A stretch of DNA of 64,000 nucleotides from Lyngbya sp. PCC 8106 (GTDB taxonomy: Bacteria; Cyanobacteriota; Cyanobacteriia; Cyanobacteriales; Microcoleaceae), in contig NZ_AAVU01000027.1 of assembly GCF_000169095.1 (NCBI RefSeq), positions 27,897 through 91,896 of the forward strand. Reading direction: 5' to 3'. The notes under the pieces are model-generated. The model was not told where the DNA came from and did not search any database. It saw only the letters and a list, made by a program, of their open reading frames with translations. Both the position numbers and the translations under genes were made by a program. Of the stretch, positions 7,059 through 14,144 are shown piece by piece. Positions within the stretch are counted from its first letter, which is position 1; every line of letters starts with the position of its first letter.

Positions 7059-8705
7059 ATGTTGGCAAATTGGCAGAAAAATTTATCACTCCAAGTCGTT
7101 GTTAAAGTCGCCACCGCATTTTTTGTGATTTGTCTGTTACTAACGCTACATCGTTATTTCAGCTTCTATGCGTCTTATGATCACGGCATTTTTAACCAGG
7201 TCTTCTGGAATAACTCTCATGGACGGTTTTTTCAGAGTTCTTTATCTTCGGCTTTATCAACGAATGTCGTTCATCAGGGTGAATATCCAGATGTGTCTTA
7301 TCATCGTTTGGGCCAACACTTCACTCCCGCTTTACTGCTGTGGCTACCTTTCTATGCTTTATTTCCCTCGCCTGTAACGTTAATTTTCTTACAAGTCACT
7401 CTGGTAACGGCCGCAGGTTTGGTTTTATATATCCTAGCCAGACAACATCTAGAACCCCCTCTCTCGGCTTTAATTACCGTTAGTTTTTACGCTGCTAACG
7501 CCGTTATTGGCCCGACGCTGGCAAATTTCCATGATGTTTGTCAAATTCCTCTGTTTGTATTCAGTTTGTTACTTGCGATGGAAAAACGCAAGTGGTGGCT
7601 GTTTTGGCTATTGGCTGTTTTTATTCTAGGAGTTCGAGAAGATTCTGGAGTGGTGTTGTTTGGGGTTGGAGTGTACATGACGTTGAGCCAACGTTACCCC
7701 AAACAAGGCATTGCAGTTTGTATCTTTAGCTTCAGTTATATGATCTTGCTGACAAATCTGATTATGCCGTTGTTTTCTGAAGATATTTCCCAACGGTTTA
7801 TGATGGAACGGTTTGGTCAATATGCCGAAGGGGAAGAAGCTTCGACTTTAGAAATTATTTGGGGAATGATTAGCAATCCCTGGCGATTAATGGTTGAACT
7901 GTTTACGCCATTTTTTGGGACGCTTAAATATTTATTGGGTCAATGGTTGCCGTTAGCATTTGTTCCGGCGGTTGCTCCTGCATCTTGGATGATTGCTGGA
8001 TTTCCTTTACTTAAACTTTTTATTGCCAAAGGAGAATCGGTTTTATCAATTACTATTCGCTACGCCATGACGGTTGTTCCCGGATTATTTTACGGGAGTA
8101 TACTTTGGTGGGCAAATCGTCAACAACAAAATTCAGAACAAAAACTCCCTTCACCCAAATTTAAACGATTTTGGCTCTTTTGTATCGGTTTATCTTTATT
8201 CTTTACCTTAACTTCCAACCCCAATCGTACCCTTTACTTTTTAATTCCTGACTCAGTTCAACCTTGGGTTTATATTCCTGTCACCAAACAATGGTCTCAT
8301 GTAAATCAATTTCGCCCCTTACTCGCTCAAATTCCACCTGATGCGAGTGTGGCGACAACAACTTATATTATTCCTCATCTTTCGAGTCGTCGGGAAGTTT
8401 TACGATTTCCTCAATTTGAGTTACGCAATGATGCTGGAAATGTAGTGAAAGTGGAATATATTCTTCTGGATTTATGGCAGATGCAGCAATATCAAGAAGG
8501 ATTTAAACGAGAGCGAGGTCAACTCAAAGAAATTATTCCGATTCTTGACCAGTTTACTGCTACGAATGAATATGGTATTATTGGGTTTGAAGATGGTGTA
8601 ATTTTATTCCAAAAAGGTGCAGATTCTAATCCTCAAGCTGTAGAAAATTGGCAGCAATTTCGACAAGAATTAGAACCCGTTGTTGCGATGCACGCGCTGG
8701 AATAA
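7059..8705 (+). CDS. DUF2079 multi-pass membrane protein
   Basis: A 548-residue integral membrane protein with about ten hydrophobic segments. The N-terminal motifs SYDHGIFNQVFWN, a HF-containing loop (LGQHFTPALLLWLPFY), FHDVCQIPL and LGVREDSGVVLFG are the signature of DUF2079. That family is related in topology to GT-C glycosyltransferases such as the PMT family; no substrate is known. A soluble C-terminal part follows (LAQIPPDASVATTTYIIPHLSSR...). The start ATG 7059 has GGGGA about eight bases upstream. A perfect nine-base-pair hairpin directly at the stop may end transcription. Confidence 0.88.
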   Translation: MLANWQKNLSLQVVVKVATAFFVICLLLTLHRYFSFYASYDHGIFNQVFWNNSHGRFFQSSLSSALSTNVVHQGEYPDVSYHRLGQHFTPALLLWLPFYALFPSPVTLIFLQVTLVTAAGLVLYILARQHLEPPLSALITVSFYAANAVIGPTLANFHDVCQIPLFVFSLLLAMEKRKWWLFWLLAVFILGVREDSGVVLFGVGVYMTLSQRYPKQGIAVCIFSFSYMILLTNLIMPLFSEDISQRFMMERFGQYAEGEEASTLEIIWGMISNPWRLMVELFTPFFGTLKYLLGQWLPLAFVPAVAPASWMIAGFPLLKLFIAKGESVLSITIRYAMTVVPGLFYGSILWWANRQQQNSEQKLPSPKFKRFWLFCIGLSLFFTLTSNPNRTLYFLIPDSVQPWVYIPVTKQWSHVNQFRPLLAQIPPDASVATTTYIIPHLSSRREVLRFPQFELRNDAGNVVKVEYILLDLWQMQQYQEGFKRERGQLKEIIPILDQFTATNEYGIIGFEDGVILFQKGADSNPQAVENWQQFRQELEPVVAMHALE

Positions 8706-8735
8706 TTGGGCTAGAGCAACGAAAAATAGCCCAAT
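8705..8735 (+). terminator. Hairpin after the DUF2079 gene
   Basis: ATTGGGCTA (8705-8713) and TAGCCCAAT (8727-8735) form nine perfect base pairs around a 13-base A-rich loop right at the stop codon. There is no T-run after it, so it may stabilise or weakly terminate the transcript. Confidence 0.5.
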
Positions 8736-8758
8736 AACAAACTGTTTAAAACGTTTGA

Positions 8759-8823
8759 GTAGGGTGCATCAGACCCAAGATTGAGTTGTGGTTTCATTAA
8801 CTTAAAAATCTGATGCACCCTAC
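8759..8823. repeat. Palindromic dispersed repeat (GTAGGGTG...CACCCTAC type)
   Basis: Arms GTAGGGTGCATCAGA (8759-8773) and its exact reverse complement (8809-8823) flank 35 bases. The terminal GTAGGGTG is shared with the repeat family seen four times at 52.9-55.8 kb, although the interior differs. This is typical of small MITE-like repeats in cyanobacterial intergenic regions. Confidence 0.75.
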
Positions 8824-8873
8824 AATACAAATTATCAGCGCCTGACAAGTTACCAGACAAGAAAGGAGGTTTT

Positions 8874-9071
8874 ATGAACAAGGAATTTGAAAACGAAATG
8901 GAAGATGAATTACGTCCAGAGTACGACTTTGCAAAAATGCAGGGGGGAGTCAGAGGTAAATATATTAAACAGTATCGTAAAGGGACAAACTTAGTGCTTT
9001 TATATCCCGATGTTGCTCAAGCTTTCCCCAATGATAAAGCTGTTAATGAAGCCGAAGCGATCGCTAATTAA
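8874..9071 (+). CDS. Small conserved protein, antitoxin-like
   Basis: A 65-residue acidic-to-neutral protein (RPEYDFAKMQGGVRGKYIKQY, then GTNLVLLYPDVAQAFPNDKAVNEA). I recognise this pattern as a small protein common in cyanobacteria, often next to small toxin-like genes, and interpret it as antitoxin-like; that role is inference. The Shine-Dalgarno is unusually strong (GAAAGGAGGT at 8861-8870, seven bases before ATG 8874). No toxin gene follows: downstream is a short unannotated stretch and then the tRNA array. It may be an orphan. Confidence 0.7.
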   Translation: MNKEFENEMEDELRPEYDFAKMQGGVRGKYIKQYRKGTNLVLLYPDVAQAFPNDKAVNEAEAIAN

Positions 9072-9115
9072 GACGACTCAACGCCAGCATCCTAACACTT
9101 GATTAGAGTAAAAAC

Positions 9116-9217
9116 TCAGATGCAGATTAACTTAATCCCCATATCTAAAAGCACTCCCAACGCCAACGACATCATAACAGAAGCTATCACTCGTTGTAAC
9201 TCTGATTCGTCTAACAT
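9116..9217 (-). CDS. Possible 33-residue membrane microprotein
   Basis: A leftward frame from ATG 9217 to TGA 9116 encodes MLDESELQRV followed by a hydrophobic stretch (VMMSLALGVLLDMGIKLICI) that could span a membrane once. There is no clear Shine-Dalgarno and I do not recognise a family. It lies in an otherwise empty 200-base gap before the tRNA array and could be chance. Confidence 0.22.
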   Translation of the reverse strand: MLDESELQRVIASVMMSLALGVLLDMGIKLICI

Positions 9218-9269
9218 CGTATTTTATTTCTTGAAAATTACTAATATTTTTTTAACACAAAAAAATCAA

Positions 9270-9351
9270 GGAAGATAGAGGAATCGAACCCCCAAGTGTT
9301 AACTTGCTCCCGTTTTCAAGACGGGTTGCTGTCCCTTCAGCAGTATCTTCC
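9270..9351 (-). tRNA. tRNA-Ser(UGA)
   Basis: Cloverleaf with acceptor GGAAGAT/ATCTTCC, anticodon stem CCCGT/ACGGG around loop CTTGAAA (anticodon TGA), and a long class II variable arm. T-loop TTCGATT. CCA is not encoded. Last gene of the leftward array. Confidence 0.88.
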
Positions 9352-9357
9352 GAAAAG

Positions 9358-9432
9358 GGAGTCTGATGGGACTTGAACCCATTATTACTGGTGTCACAGA
9401 CCAGCGTCTCGACCGCTTTGACTTCAGACTCC
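9358..9432 (-). tRNA. tRNA-His(GUG)
   Basis: Acceptor GGAGTCT/AGACTCC, anticodon stem CTGGT/ACCAG with loop CTGTGAC (anticodon GTG), T-arm ATGGGTTCAAGTCCCAT. Only six bases separate it from the neighbouring tRNA-Ser. Confidence 0.88.
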
Positions 9433-9437
9433 GCAAT

Positions 9438-9509
9438 GGAACTGATCGGAGTTGAACCGACATCTACCCAGTTGCAAGCTTGGTGCTTTCCCAATTAAGC
9501 TACAGACCC
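9438..9509 (-). tRNA. tRNA-Ala(UGC), somewhat degenerate
   Basis: D-stem GCTT/AAGC, anticodon loop CTTGCAA (anticodon TGC), T-loop TTCAACT. The acceptor GGGTCTG/CAGTTCC includes the G3-U70 wobble that marks alanine tRNAs, plus one T-T mismatch. The anticodon stem has one A-G mismatch. Function is uncertain. Confidence 0.75.
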
Positions 9510-9539
9510 TCATTTTTTAATTTTTAAAATGTGTTAAAG

Positions 9540-9563
9540 TGCTGACCACTCAGCCAGGTGGAA
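9540..9563 (-). pseudogene. Possible tRNA 5'-half remnant
   Basis: On the minus strand, TGGCTGAGTGGTCAGCAC resembles a tRNA D-arm, but no anticodon arm or acceptor pairing follows. The remaining bases to 9707 are A/T-rich, with repeated AAGCTTTAAG-like words and no gene. Confidence 0.3.
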
Positions 9564-9707
9564 ACCCCCAGGTTTTATGGAACCTACAACCAAAACCCCC
9601 GGATTTTATCGAACGTTAAACTTTGGGATTTAAGGCTTGATAGTCTAAGATTTGAGGCTTGAGATTTAAGCGTTAAGCGTTGAGCTTTAAGCTTTAAGAT
9701 TTATGCT

Positions 9708-9778
9708 TGATGGAGTTGGAATCGAACCAACAACTCATGATGACTAATCATGCGCTCTACCTATTGAGCTATCCACCG
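9708..9778 (-). tRNA. tRNA with anticodon AGU (Thr), unusual
   Basis: D-stem GCTC/GAGC, anticodon stem CATGA/TCATG with loop TTAGTCA giving anticodon AGT, T-stem GTTGG/CCAAC with loop TTCGATT. The acceptor CGGTGGA/TCCATCA has a C-A mismatch at 1-72. A34 threonine tRNAs are rare in bacteria, where A34 is normally restricted to tRNA-Arg(ACG). The gene may be degenerate. Confidence 0.7.
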
Positions 9779-9877
9779 AATCCATAATTTTAGAGGTTTT
9801 CGAGTGACCAGCACAGATTTTTGGGGTTTAAGACTGTCAAAAATTAAGTGATTTAATTGCCGACAATCTTAGATGAA

Positions 9878-10507
9878 TTAATCGGGAATCTCAATCATGG
9901 TTCGAGCATTACTAATGGATAATACCCGGTCAACTGTTGATTGAAATTCTTCGACGAAAGTTTGCCGTTGTTCAATATCTGCGGATAAATCTATAGGGTC
10001 AAGTAATTCAACCCCTTCTCGCGCTAAGAAACTATCGGCTAAAGATTGATATTTCTCAGAAGCAGCATTTTTTCCTAACACTTCCATCGCTAATTTATCC
10101 AGACGTTCTTTCACCCGTGCTTGGGCGACATCAAAATCTTTGCGAGTGCGGTTATAAACTAATAACATGGTATTCATAACCGCTTCTGAATACAGGATGA
10201 AACTTTTCATTTCAATGGCTTCTGCCACCGTCATTTCTTGACCTGCAACTGAAACGGTTATAGACGCATTTGATAACACAATTGCTCGTTTAATGGTTCG
10301 ACGTCGGGCAATTAACGCATCGACTTTTTGAACAGCAGCACGGGCTTGAGTGGTATAATCTTGACGGGATTTATAACCCGTTGGAACTTTACCAATTTCA
10401 ATGACAGTAATTAAATTCTTCCCATCTAAAGCGGCTCGGGCTGATTCAATTCGTTTTTCTAATAACGTTAATTCTGCTAACGCATCGGTTACGGTCATTT
10501 GAGTCAT
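9878..10507 (-). CDS. Phage-like hypothetical protein embedded in the tRNA array
   Basis: A 209-residue soluble, helix-rich protein. The N-terminal MTVTDALAELTLLEKRIESA and AQEMTVAEAIEMK-type segments resemble small proteins found beside tRNA genes and structural genes in phages; this is recognition by style, not a verified match. ATG 10507 is chosen because AGAGG lies about eight bases upstream; a GTG at 10516 is in frame but lies within the Shine-Dalgarno region. It is co-oriented with the tRNA genes on both sides, so it probably shares their transcript. It carries no visible enzyme motif or membrane segment. Confidence 0.8.
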   Translation of the reverse strand: MTQMTVTDALAELTLLEKRIESARAALDGKNLITVIEIGKVPTGYKSRQDYTTQARAAVQKVDALIARRRTIKRAIVLSNASITVSVAGQEMTVAEAIEMKSFILYSEAVMNTMLLVYNRTRKDFDVAQARVKERLDKLAMEVLGKNAASEKYQSLADSFLAREGVELLDPIDLSADIEQRQTFVEEFQSTVDRVLSISNARTMIEIPD

Positions 10508-10530
10508 ATTATCCACCTCTTTTGTTTAAT

Positions 10531-10606
10531 CCTCCTGACAGGATTTGAACCTGCAAAATAGAACAGATTTTAAGTCTGCTGCGTCTTCCAATTCCGCCAC
10601 AGGAGG
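10531..10606 (-). tRNA. tRNA-Leu(UAA)
   Basis: Acceptor CCTCCTG/CAGGAGG (seven perfect pairs), anticodon loop CTTAAAA (anticodon TAA) in stem GCAGA/TCTGT, T-stem CAGG with loop TTCAAAT. The variable arm is short for a leucine tRNA. Confidence 0.83.
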
Positions 10607-10630
10607 CATTAGGAATAAAAGATTAATTAT

Positions 10631-10708
10631 TGGTTGCCCCGCCAGGGCTCGAACCTGGACTCAACGAACATTCAAAGTGCGGGATGTTGCCAATTACACC
10701 ACAGGGCA
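10631..10708 (-). tRNA. tRNA-Gln(UUG) with encoded CCA
   Basis: Acceptor TGCCCTG/CGGGGCA, with the U1-A72 pair typical of glutamine tRNAs. The anticodon loop is CTTTGAA (anticodon TTG); the anticodon stem is weak. T-arm CCAGG-TTCGAGC-CCTGG. The 3' end reads A-CCA in the DNA, a phage-like property since cyanobacterial tRNAs usually lack encoded CCA. Confidence 0.75.
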
Positions 10709-10745
10709 ATGAATGGGAATTGAACCCGTTACATCTGTCAAAGGC
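10706..10745 (-). pseudogene. tRNA 3'-half remnant (Gln-like)
   Basis: The minus strand shows CTTTGAC (an anticodon-loop-like TTG), then a variable region and a T-arm GGGTTCAATTCCC, then ATTCATTGCC. There is no D-arm; the sequence upstream is already the end of the next tRNA. It looks like a truncated duplicate. Confidence 0.45.
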
Positions 10746-10828
10746 GGAGAGCAGTGGACTCGAACCACAAGCAGTTAAACTCTATCTGTTTAGCAAACAG
10801 CACCCATCCCCTGACAGGTTTACTCTCC
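10746..10828 (-). tRNA. tRNA-Ser(GCU)
   Basis: Acceptor GGAGAGT/GCTCTCC, anticodon loop TTGCTAA (anticodon GCT), long variable arm, T-stem GTGG/CCAC with loop TTCGAGT. Confidence 0.8.
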
Positions 10829-10835
10829 TTGATTT

Positions 10836-10920
10836 TGGTAGGCCGGGCAGGATTCGCACCTGCAATGCTTTTAGCGGCTGTTTTACAGACAGTTGCCCTC
10901 TCTGATAGGCGAGCCGACCC
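10836..10920 (-). tRNA. tRNA-Tyr(GUA) with encoded CCA
   Basis: Acceptor GGGTCGG/CCGGCCT, anticodon loop CTGTAAA (anticodon GTA), class II variable arm, T-arm GCAGG-TGCGAAT-CCTGC. The DNA encodes A-CCA at the 3' end. Confidence 0.82.
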
Positions 10921-10959
10921 AAACTGTTTGTATTACAATAAGCTGTAATACTACAGAAC

Positions 10960-11029
10960 GCAGAGACTAGGATTTGAACCTAGATCGTCGGTTTTGGAGA
11001 CCGAAATGTTACCGTTACACCATCCCTAC
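10960..11029 (-). tRNA. tRNA-Trp(CCA)
   Basis: Acceptor GTAGGGA/TCTCTGC (seven pairs including two wobbles), anticodon stem TCGGT/ACCGA with loop CTCCAAA (anticodon CCA), T-arm CTAGG-TTCAAAT-CCTAG. Confidence 0.87.
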
Positions 11030-11033
11030 AGGA

Positions 11034-11104
11034 GGCAGCGACGGGATTTGCACCCGTAACAACCTGGTTATGAGCCAGGGGCTTTACCATTAAGCTACGC
11101 TGCG
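11034..11104 (-). tRNA. tRNA with anticodon CAU (Met or Ile2)
   Basis: Anticodon stem CCTGG/CCAGG, loop CTCATAA (anticodon CAT), T-arm ACGGG-TGCAAAT-CCCGT. Acceptor positions 2-7 pair; 1-72 is C-C. It could be elongator Met or a lysidine-modified Ile tRNA; sequence alone does not decide. Confidence 0.83.
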
Positions 11105-11149
11105 TTGTTTGCAGTCCAACGCCTTACCATTTGGCAACCTGGACTCGGT
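11105..11149 (-). pseudogene. tRNA-Cys 5'-half remnant
   Basis: On the minus strand, GGTTGCCAAATGGTAAGGC and then TTGGACTGCAAA match the D-arm and anticodon loop (GCA) of a cysteine tRNA. The sequence then runs straight into the neighbouring CAU tRNA with no T-arm of its own. Confidence 0.5.
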
Positions 11150-11153
11150 GAGT

Positions 11154-11226
11154 AGCCTTGACGGGAGTTGCACCCGATCCTCTATGCTTGAAAGGCACAG
11201 CGACTTTTTTAATCGTCCACAAGGCT
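11154..11226 (-). tRNA. tRNA-Glu(UUC)
   Basis: Acceptor AGCCTTG/CAAGGCT (seven perfect pairs), anticodon stem TGTGC/GCATA with loop CTTTCAA (anticodon TTC), T-arm CGGG-TGCAACT-CCCG. First clear tRNA of the leftward array. Between 11227 and 11300 there is a further tRNA-like but undecidable stretch. Confidence 0.83.
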
Positions 11227-11387
11227 ATGAGCGAGGGTGATGGGATTTGTTGCCGTAGTCTGCGCGTAACACATACCCACGACTTCGGTGTTCTACATCG
11301 GAAAAATGTAGTATAATATTCAGTTGTCTAGGTGCAGATGGCTTGCTCAATCAAGCTTTATCGCTTTCCTTTGCTTGCCACATTTAC

Positions 11388-11417
11388 ATACTACAAGTAT
11401 ACTACAGGTTTTGTCAA
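11388..11417 (-). promoter_or_regulatory. Candidate sigma-70 promoter with operator repeats for the tRNA array
   Basis: Reading leftward, TTGACA (11412-11417) is a perfect -35 box, followed after 18 bases by TAGTAT (11388-11393). The spacer and -10 region contain two copies of TGTAGTAT ten bases apart, overlapping the palindrome AGTATACT. A third TGTAGTATA copy, in the opposite orientation, lies near 11308. Repeats overlapping a strong promoter suggest repression, which would make the array conditional. It sits about 160 bases before tRNA-Glu. The rest of 11227-11578 shows no gene. Confidence 0.5.
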
Positions 11418-11578
11418 GGGGTGTGGCAAAAAAATTTTCACCCCGATCTTGTATCTTGGGGACAAATACGGGGGAAATCCTTTAATTCTGGGGTTTGTAG
11501 AAGAATTAGCTATAGATAAAAGTCAATAGTAGATTGGTTTACGATAGACAAAAATCAAAGTTAAACGGAGTCTCAAAT

Positions 11579-12295
11579 ATGCCTGGTAAACTTTCTCAGC
11601 CCTATCAACCCCTGCTTCTCCGTATTTTGCATGGAGTGACGGGGATCTGTGCGATCGCGGCAATTTTCACCGCAGCTTGGACTTATGACACCTATGATGG
11701 ACGGTTTGGGCGATTTTTTTTACCGAAGTTAGAAGCGATAGAGGGGATTCATGGTACTTTTGGGCTGTGGACGCTGCTGATTTTTCCGATCTTTGTAGTA
11801 TATGCTTTTCGTCGGGGTCAAAAACGTCTAATTCAGCCTGACTCTCTACAAAAGCTGAGTCAACCGAGAAAGCCGATTTTTGGGTACACTCTACACCGGA
11901 TTACAAATACATTGGGGATTTTTGCGCTTACTTTTGCGCTGTTCTCCGGTAAGATGATGAGTGAGAAATGGCTACCCCAAGGAGAACTTAATCATACTTG
12001 GTACTATATTCATCTGATTTCTTGGGTGATTTTAGTCTTGGCGATCGCATTTCATGTGTTAATGGCGGCGAAAGTTGGCGGAACTCCGTTGCTGTTATCT
12101 ATGATGAATTGGAAGTTTCGCACTCAGGATAGTCCGAAGTTGTGGCGGAAAAATATTTCTGAATGGAAAGCAAATGTTCAGATCAGTTCAATTCTGAATA
12201 ACCACTCAGCGAGAATTTTTCAGATTTTAGAAGCGATTGTTTTAATCACGATTATTTTAGCTTGGGTGATTTCCCTGGCTAAAGAGTTGGGTTGA
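11579..12295 (+). CDS. Cytochrome b561-like membrane protein
   Basis: A 238-residue four- to five-helix membrane protein. Histidines sit at helix ends as in b-type di-heme cytochromes: LLRILHGVTG, EGIHGTFGLWTL, TLHRITNTLG and HLISWVILVLAIAFHVLM. This suggests electron transfer in the membrane; the partner is unknown. I start at ATG 11579, preceded by GGAG; an upstream in-frame ATG would add 15 unconserved-looking residues. A final membrane segment is at the C-terminus. It converges with the phytol kinase gene. Confidence 0.8.
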   Translation: MPGKLSQPYQPLLLRILHGVTGICAIAAIFTAAWTYDTYDGRFGRFFLPKLEAIEGIHGTFGLWTLLIFPIFVVYAFRRGQKRLIQPDSLQKLSQPRKPIFGYTLHRITNTLGIFALTFALFSGKMMSEKWLPQGELNHTWYYIHLISWVILVLAIAFHVLMAAKVGGTPLLLSMMNWKFRTQDSPKLWRKNISEWKANVQISSILNNHSARIFQILEAIVLITIILAWVISLAKELG

Positions 12296-12313
12296 ATTTT
12301 GCAGGTTTAAGTT

Positions 12314-13015
12314 CTAGATTATTCCTCCCCATAATTGATTTAGAAAAAAAGCTAACGCCGCACTACTGAGGGGAACTGTGAGATTATCTATTCCTAATTT
12401 TGAAAACGCTTCCATTGTAGTCGCGACAACTGCAACAATTAGAGAAATAACCCAAGTTTGCCAAATATTTCCTTGAACTGCGAATAAAATTAAGCTAGAA
12501 ACAAGATAACTCACGAAACACATCGTTAGAGAACCTTCCCAACTTTTTTTAATTTCTCCAATTTTGTAGGGATGTCGTCCAAAACTCTGACCGATGACCG
12601 CCGCAAGTCCATCACCCCAAGCCATAATTAAAATCCCTAAAACAGCGTATTCCGGTTTGTTAATTGGCCAGAAACAGCCGATTAAAACGCCAATACTAAC
12701 AGCATAAAAAAACGTTCCTAAACTTTTGCGTCCAACACTATTAATACTCGGTAAAATCGGAAATTTATAAGAGATTAAAGCAATAATACCGGAAATTACC
12801 CCGGCAGAAATTCCAATCCAAGCGGGAGTATTCAACCACCATGCCAGTAGAATAACATTTCCCGTACCAATATGAACCACTTTTCGAGAGACTTCCGCCT
12901 CCACAGAAATTAAACGATTCAAGCCTTCAGCAAGAACAACAACTACACCTAACCAAACTGCAACTAAACTAATTTGTTGCCAAATATTCAGACTTTCAGT
13001 AACAATAAACATCAA
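12314..13015 (-). CDS. Phytol kinase-like protein (VTE5/dolichol kinase family)
   Basis: A 233-residue membrane protein with about six to seven helices and the CTP-dependent polyprenol kinase signature: SRKVVHIGTGN near the N-terminus, GRKSLGTFFYA, and MAWGDGLAAVIGQSFGRHPY followed by KKSWEGSLTM. Members phosphorylate phytol released from chlorophyll for tocopherol and phylloquinone recycling, or related prenols. Assignment to phytol rather than another prenol is by similarity to the cyanobacterial/plant VTE5 group. It stands alone, convergent with the cytochrome gene. Confidence 0.85.
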   Translation of the reverse strand: MMFIVTESLNIWQQISLVAVWLGVVVVLAEGLNRLISVEAEVSRKVVHIGTGNVILLAWWLNTPAWIGISAGVISGIIALISYKFPILPSINSVGRKSLGTFFYAVSIGVLIGCFWPINKPEYAVLGILIMAWGDGLAAVIGQSFGRHPYKIGEIKKSWEGSLTMCFVSYLVSSLILFAVQGNIWQTWVISLIVAVVATTMEAFSKLGIDNLTVPLSSAALAFFLNQLWGGII

Positions 13016-13099
13016 ATTTATCTAAAACCTCTATGCTCAACTTTGATTTTGTATTCTCTTCTTGATTTTATTTCTCTTTTGTCATTTTTGTTGATTTTT

Positions 13100-14110
13100 T
13101 TAGATGATCGGATTGATACTAAATTTAATCAACCATTTTAATTTTGACCGATCACCGTTAAGATAAGCATGGAGTGTATCGGCTAAATCGTTAATTCGCT
13201 CTATAGGAACAACATAATCAAATACATTAGCCATCACACGAAGAGTTTGACCTGTCCATTCTCCATCTACAACTAAAACGCCCAGTAAATTGGTGTTATA
13301 CCCCTTCCAATTAATAGCTGAAAACATCTTATCTTTTGCATATAGTGAGGCGTGTCGAGAAGAAGATTTACGCACTTCAATAAATGCTAATGTATGATTT
13401 GAATCAGGAATTACAAAATCAGCCCTAAAATTATAAACCACACCAGGTAGGCTTGTGTATTCACTTTCACGCTCAAAAGTTATCCCTCTTTTCTTGAGCG
13501 CATTTTCTACAATAGATTCTAGTAATAGACGTCCTACTAAATCACGAACAATACCTTCTAACGTTGCTTCAAGTCGTTGTAACACTTCTCCCCGATTAAT
13601 ATTACTGGGAAGAACTCTTTCTTCAAGTAGTTTAGATAAACGTTCAGATGCAGGGCGAGAAATTGAGGTATCGGAAACACTTCCAATCTGTTTTTTTAAA
13701 GCGGATTTACTAAATATTCCACTCAAATGTTGAAAAATGGGTAAAAGATAAGAGTGATTGTAAATACTTTCAGAAGAAAATGACTGAAACCCATCTGTAA
13801 TTTCGTAGGCTTTCTCAAAAAATATTGTTCCTACTTGACGAATGTTACGGTATACAGAAAAAGTTACAGCCGTTTCCGTATCAAATTTGAGTGCTTGGCG
13901 TCGTTTCCACTCTTCAACAGCTTGATCGCTTGACATTTCTGAATTGATCACTCCTAAACCTGCTAGTAATAATTCTCTTGCTTCAGGATTACTAACTGAG
14001 TTGGCTGTAACATTAGTTAAGCCATTTGTAGCTTCAGATAATTGTAAATAAATGCCAATAGAATCATTCATTCTTTCCATTGCGATCTGGTAGAGTGTTT
14101 TTTCAGTCAT
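13100..14110 (-). CDS. Putative type II restriction endonuclease, PD-(D/E)xK fold
   Basis: A 336-residue protein. The candidate catalytic site is at 229-248: FRADFVIP (D231), then IEVRK (E245, K248), the D-x(n)-ExK-like pattern of PD-(D/E)xK nucleases, followed by SRHASLYAKDKMFSAINWKG. The rest is not recognisable. It lies 35 bases downstream of a DNA methyltransferase gene and is read in the same direction, the standard arrangement of a type II restriction-modification pair. The function is inferred from that context and the active-site pattern; the recognition sequence is unknown. It is somewhat A/T-rich compared with the NurA gene next door, which fits transfer. Confidence 0.72.
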   Translation of the reverse strand: MTEKTLYQIAMERMNDSIGIYLQLSEATNGLTNVTANSVSNPEARELLLAGLGVINSEMSSDQAVEEWKRRQALKFDTETAVTFSVYRNIRQVGTIFFEKAYEITDGFQSFSSESIYNHSYLLPIFQHLSGIFSKSALKKQIGSVSDTSISRPASERLSKLLEERVLPSNINRGEVLQRLEATLEGIVRDLVGRLLLESIVENALKKRGITFERESEYTSLPGVVYNFRADFVIPDSNHTLAFIEVRKSSSRHASLYAKDKMFSAINWKGYNTNLLGVLVVDGEWTGQTLRVMANVFDYVVPIERINDLADTLHAYLNGDRSKLKWLIKFSINPII

Positions 14111-14144
14111 ATTACAATTGATTGAATCTGAATCAAATCTTAAA

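Noticed and set aside
9252..9494. Leftward 80-residue frame over tRNA-Ser, tRNA-His and tRNA-Ala
   Set aside because: The cloverleaf structures fully explain this sequence.
10630..10948. Rightward open frames across the tRNA array
   Set aside because: They run antisense to tRNA-Gln, tRNA-Ser and tRNA-Tyr, and their apparent sequence is tRNA complement.
11227..11300. Another tRNA at the head of the array
   Set aside because: GGGTATG and CATCACCC could pair, but D-arm and anticodon arm cannot be drawn; left unannotated.
11332..11529. 65-residue rightward frame before the cytochrome gene
   Set aside because: It overlaps the candidate promoter and operator repeats of the tRNA array and has no Shine-Dalgarno.
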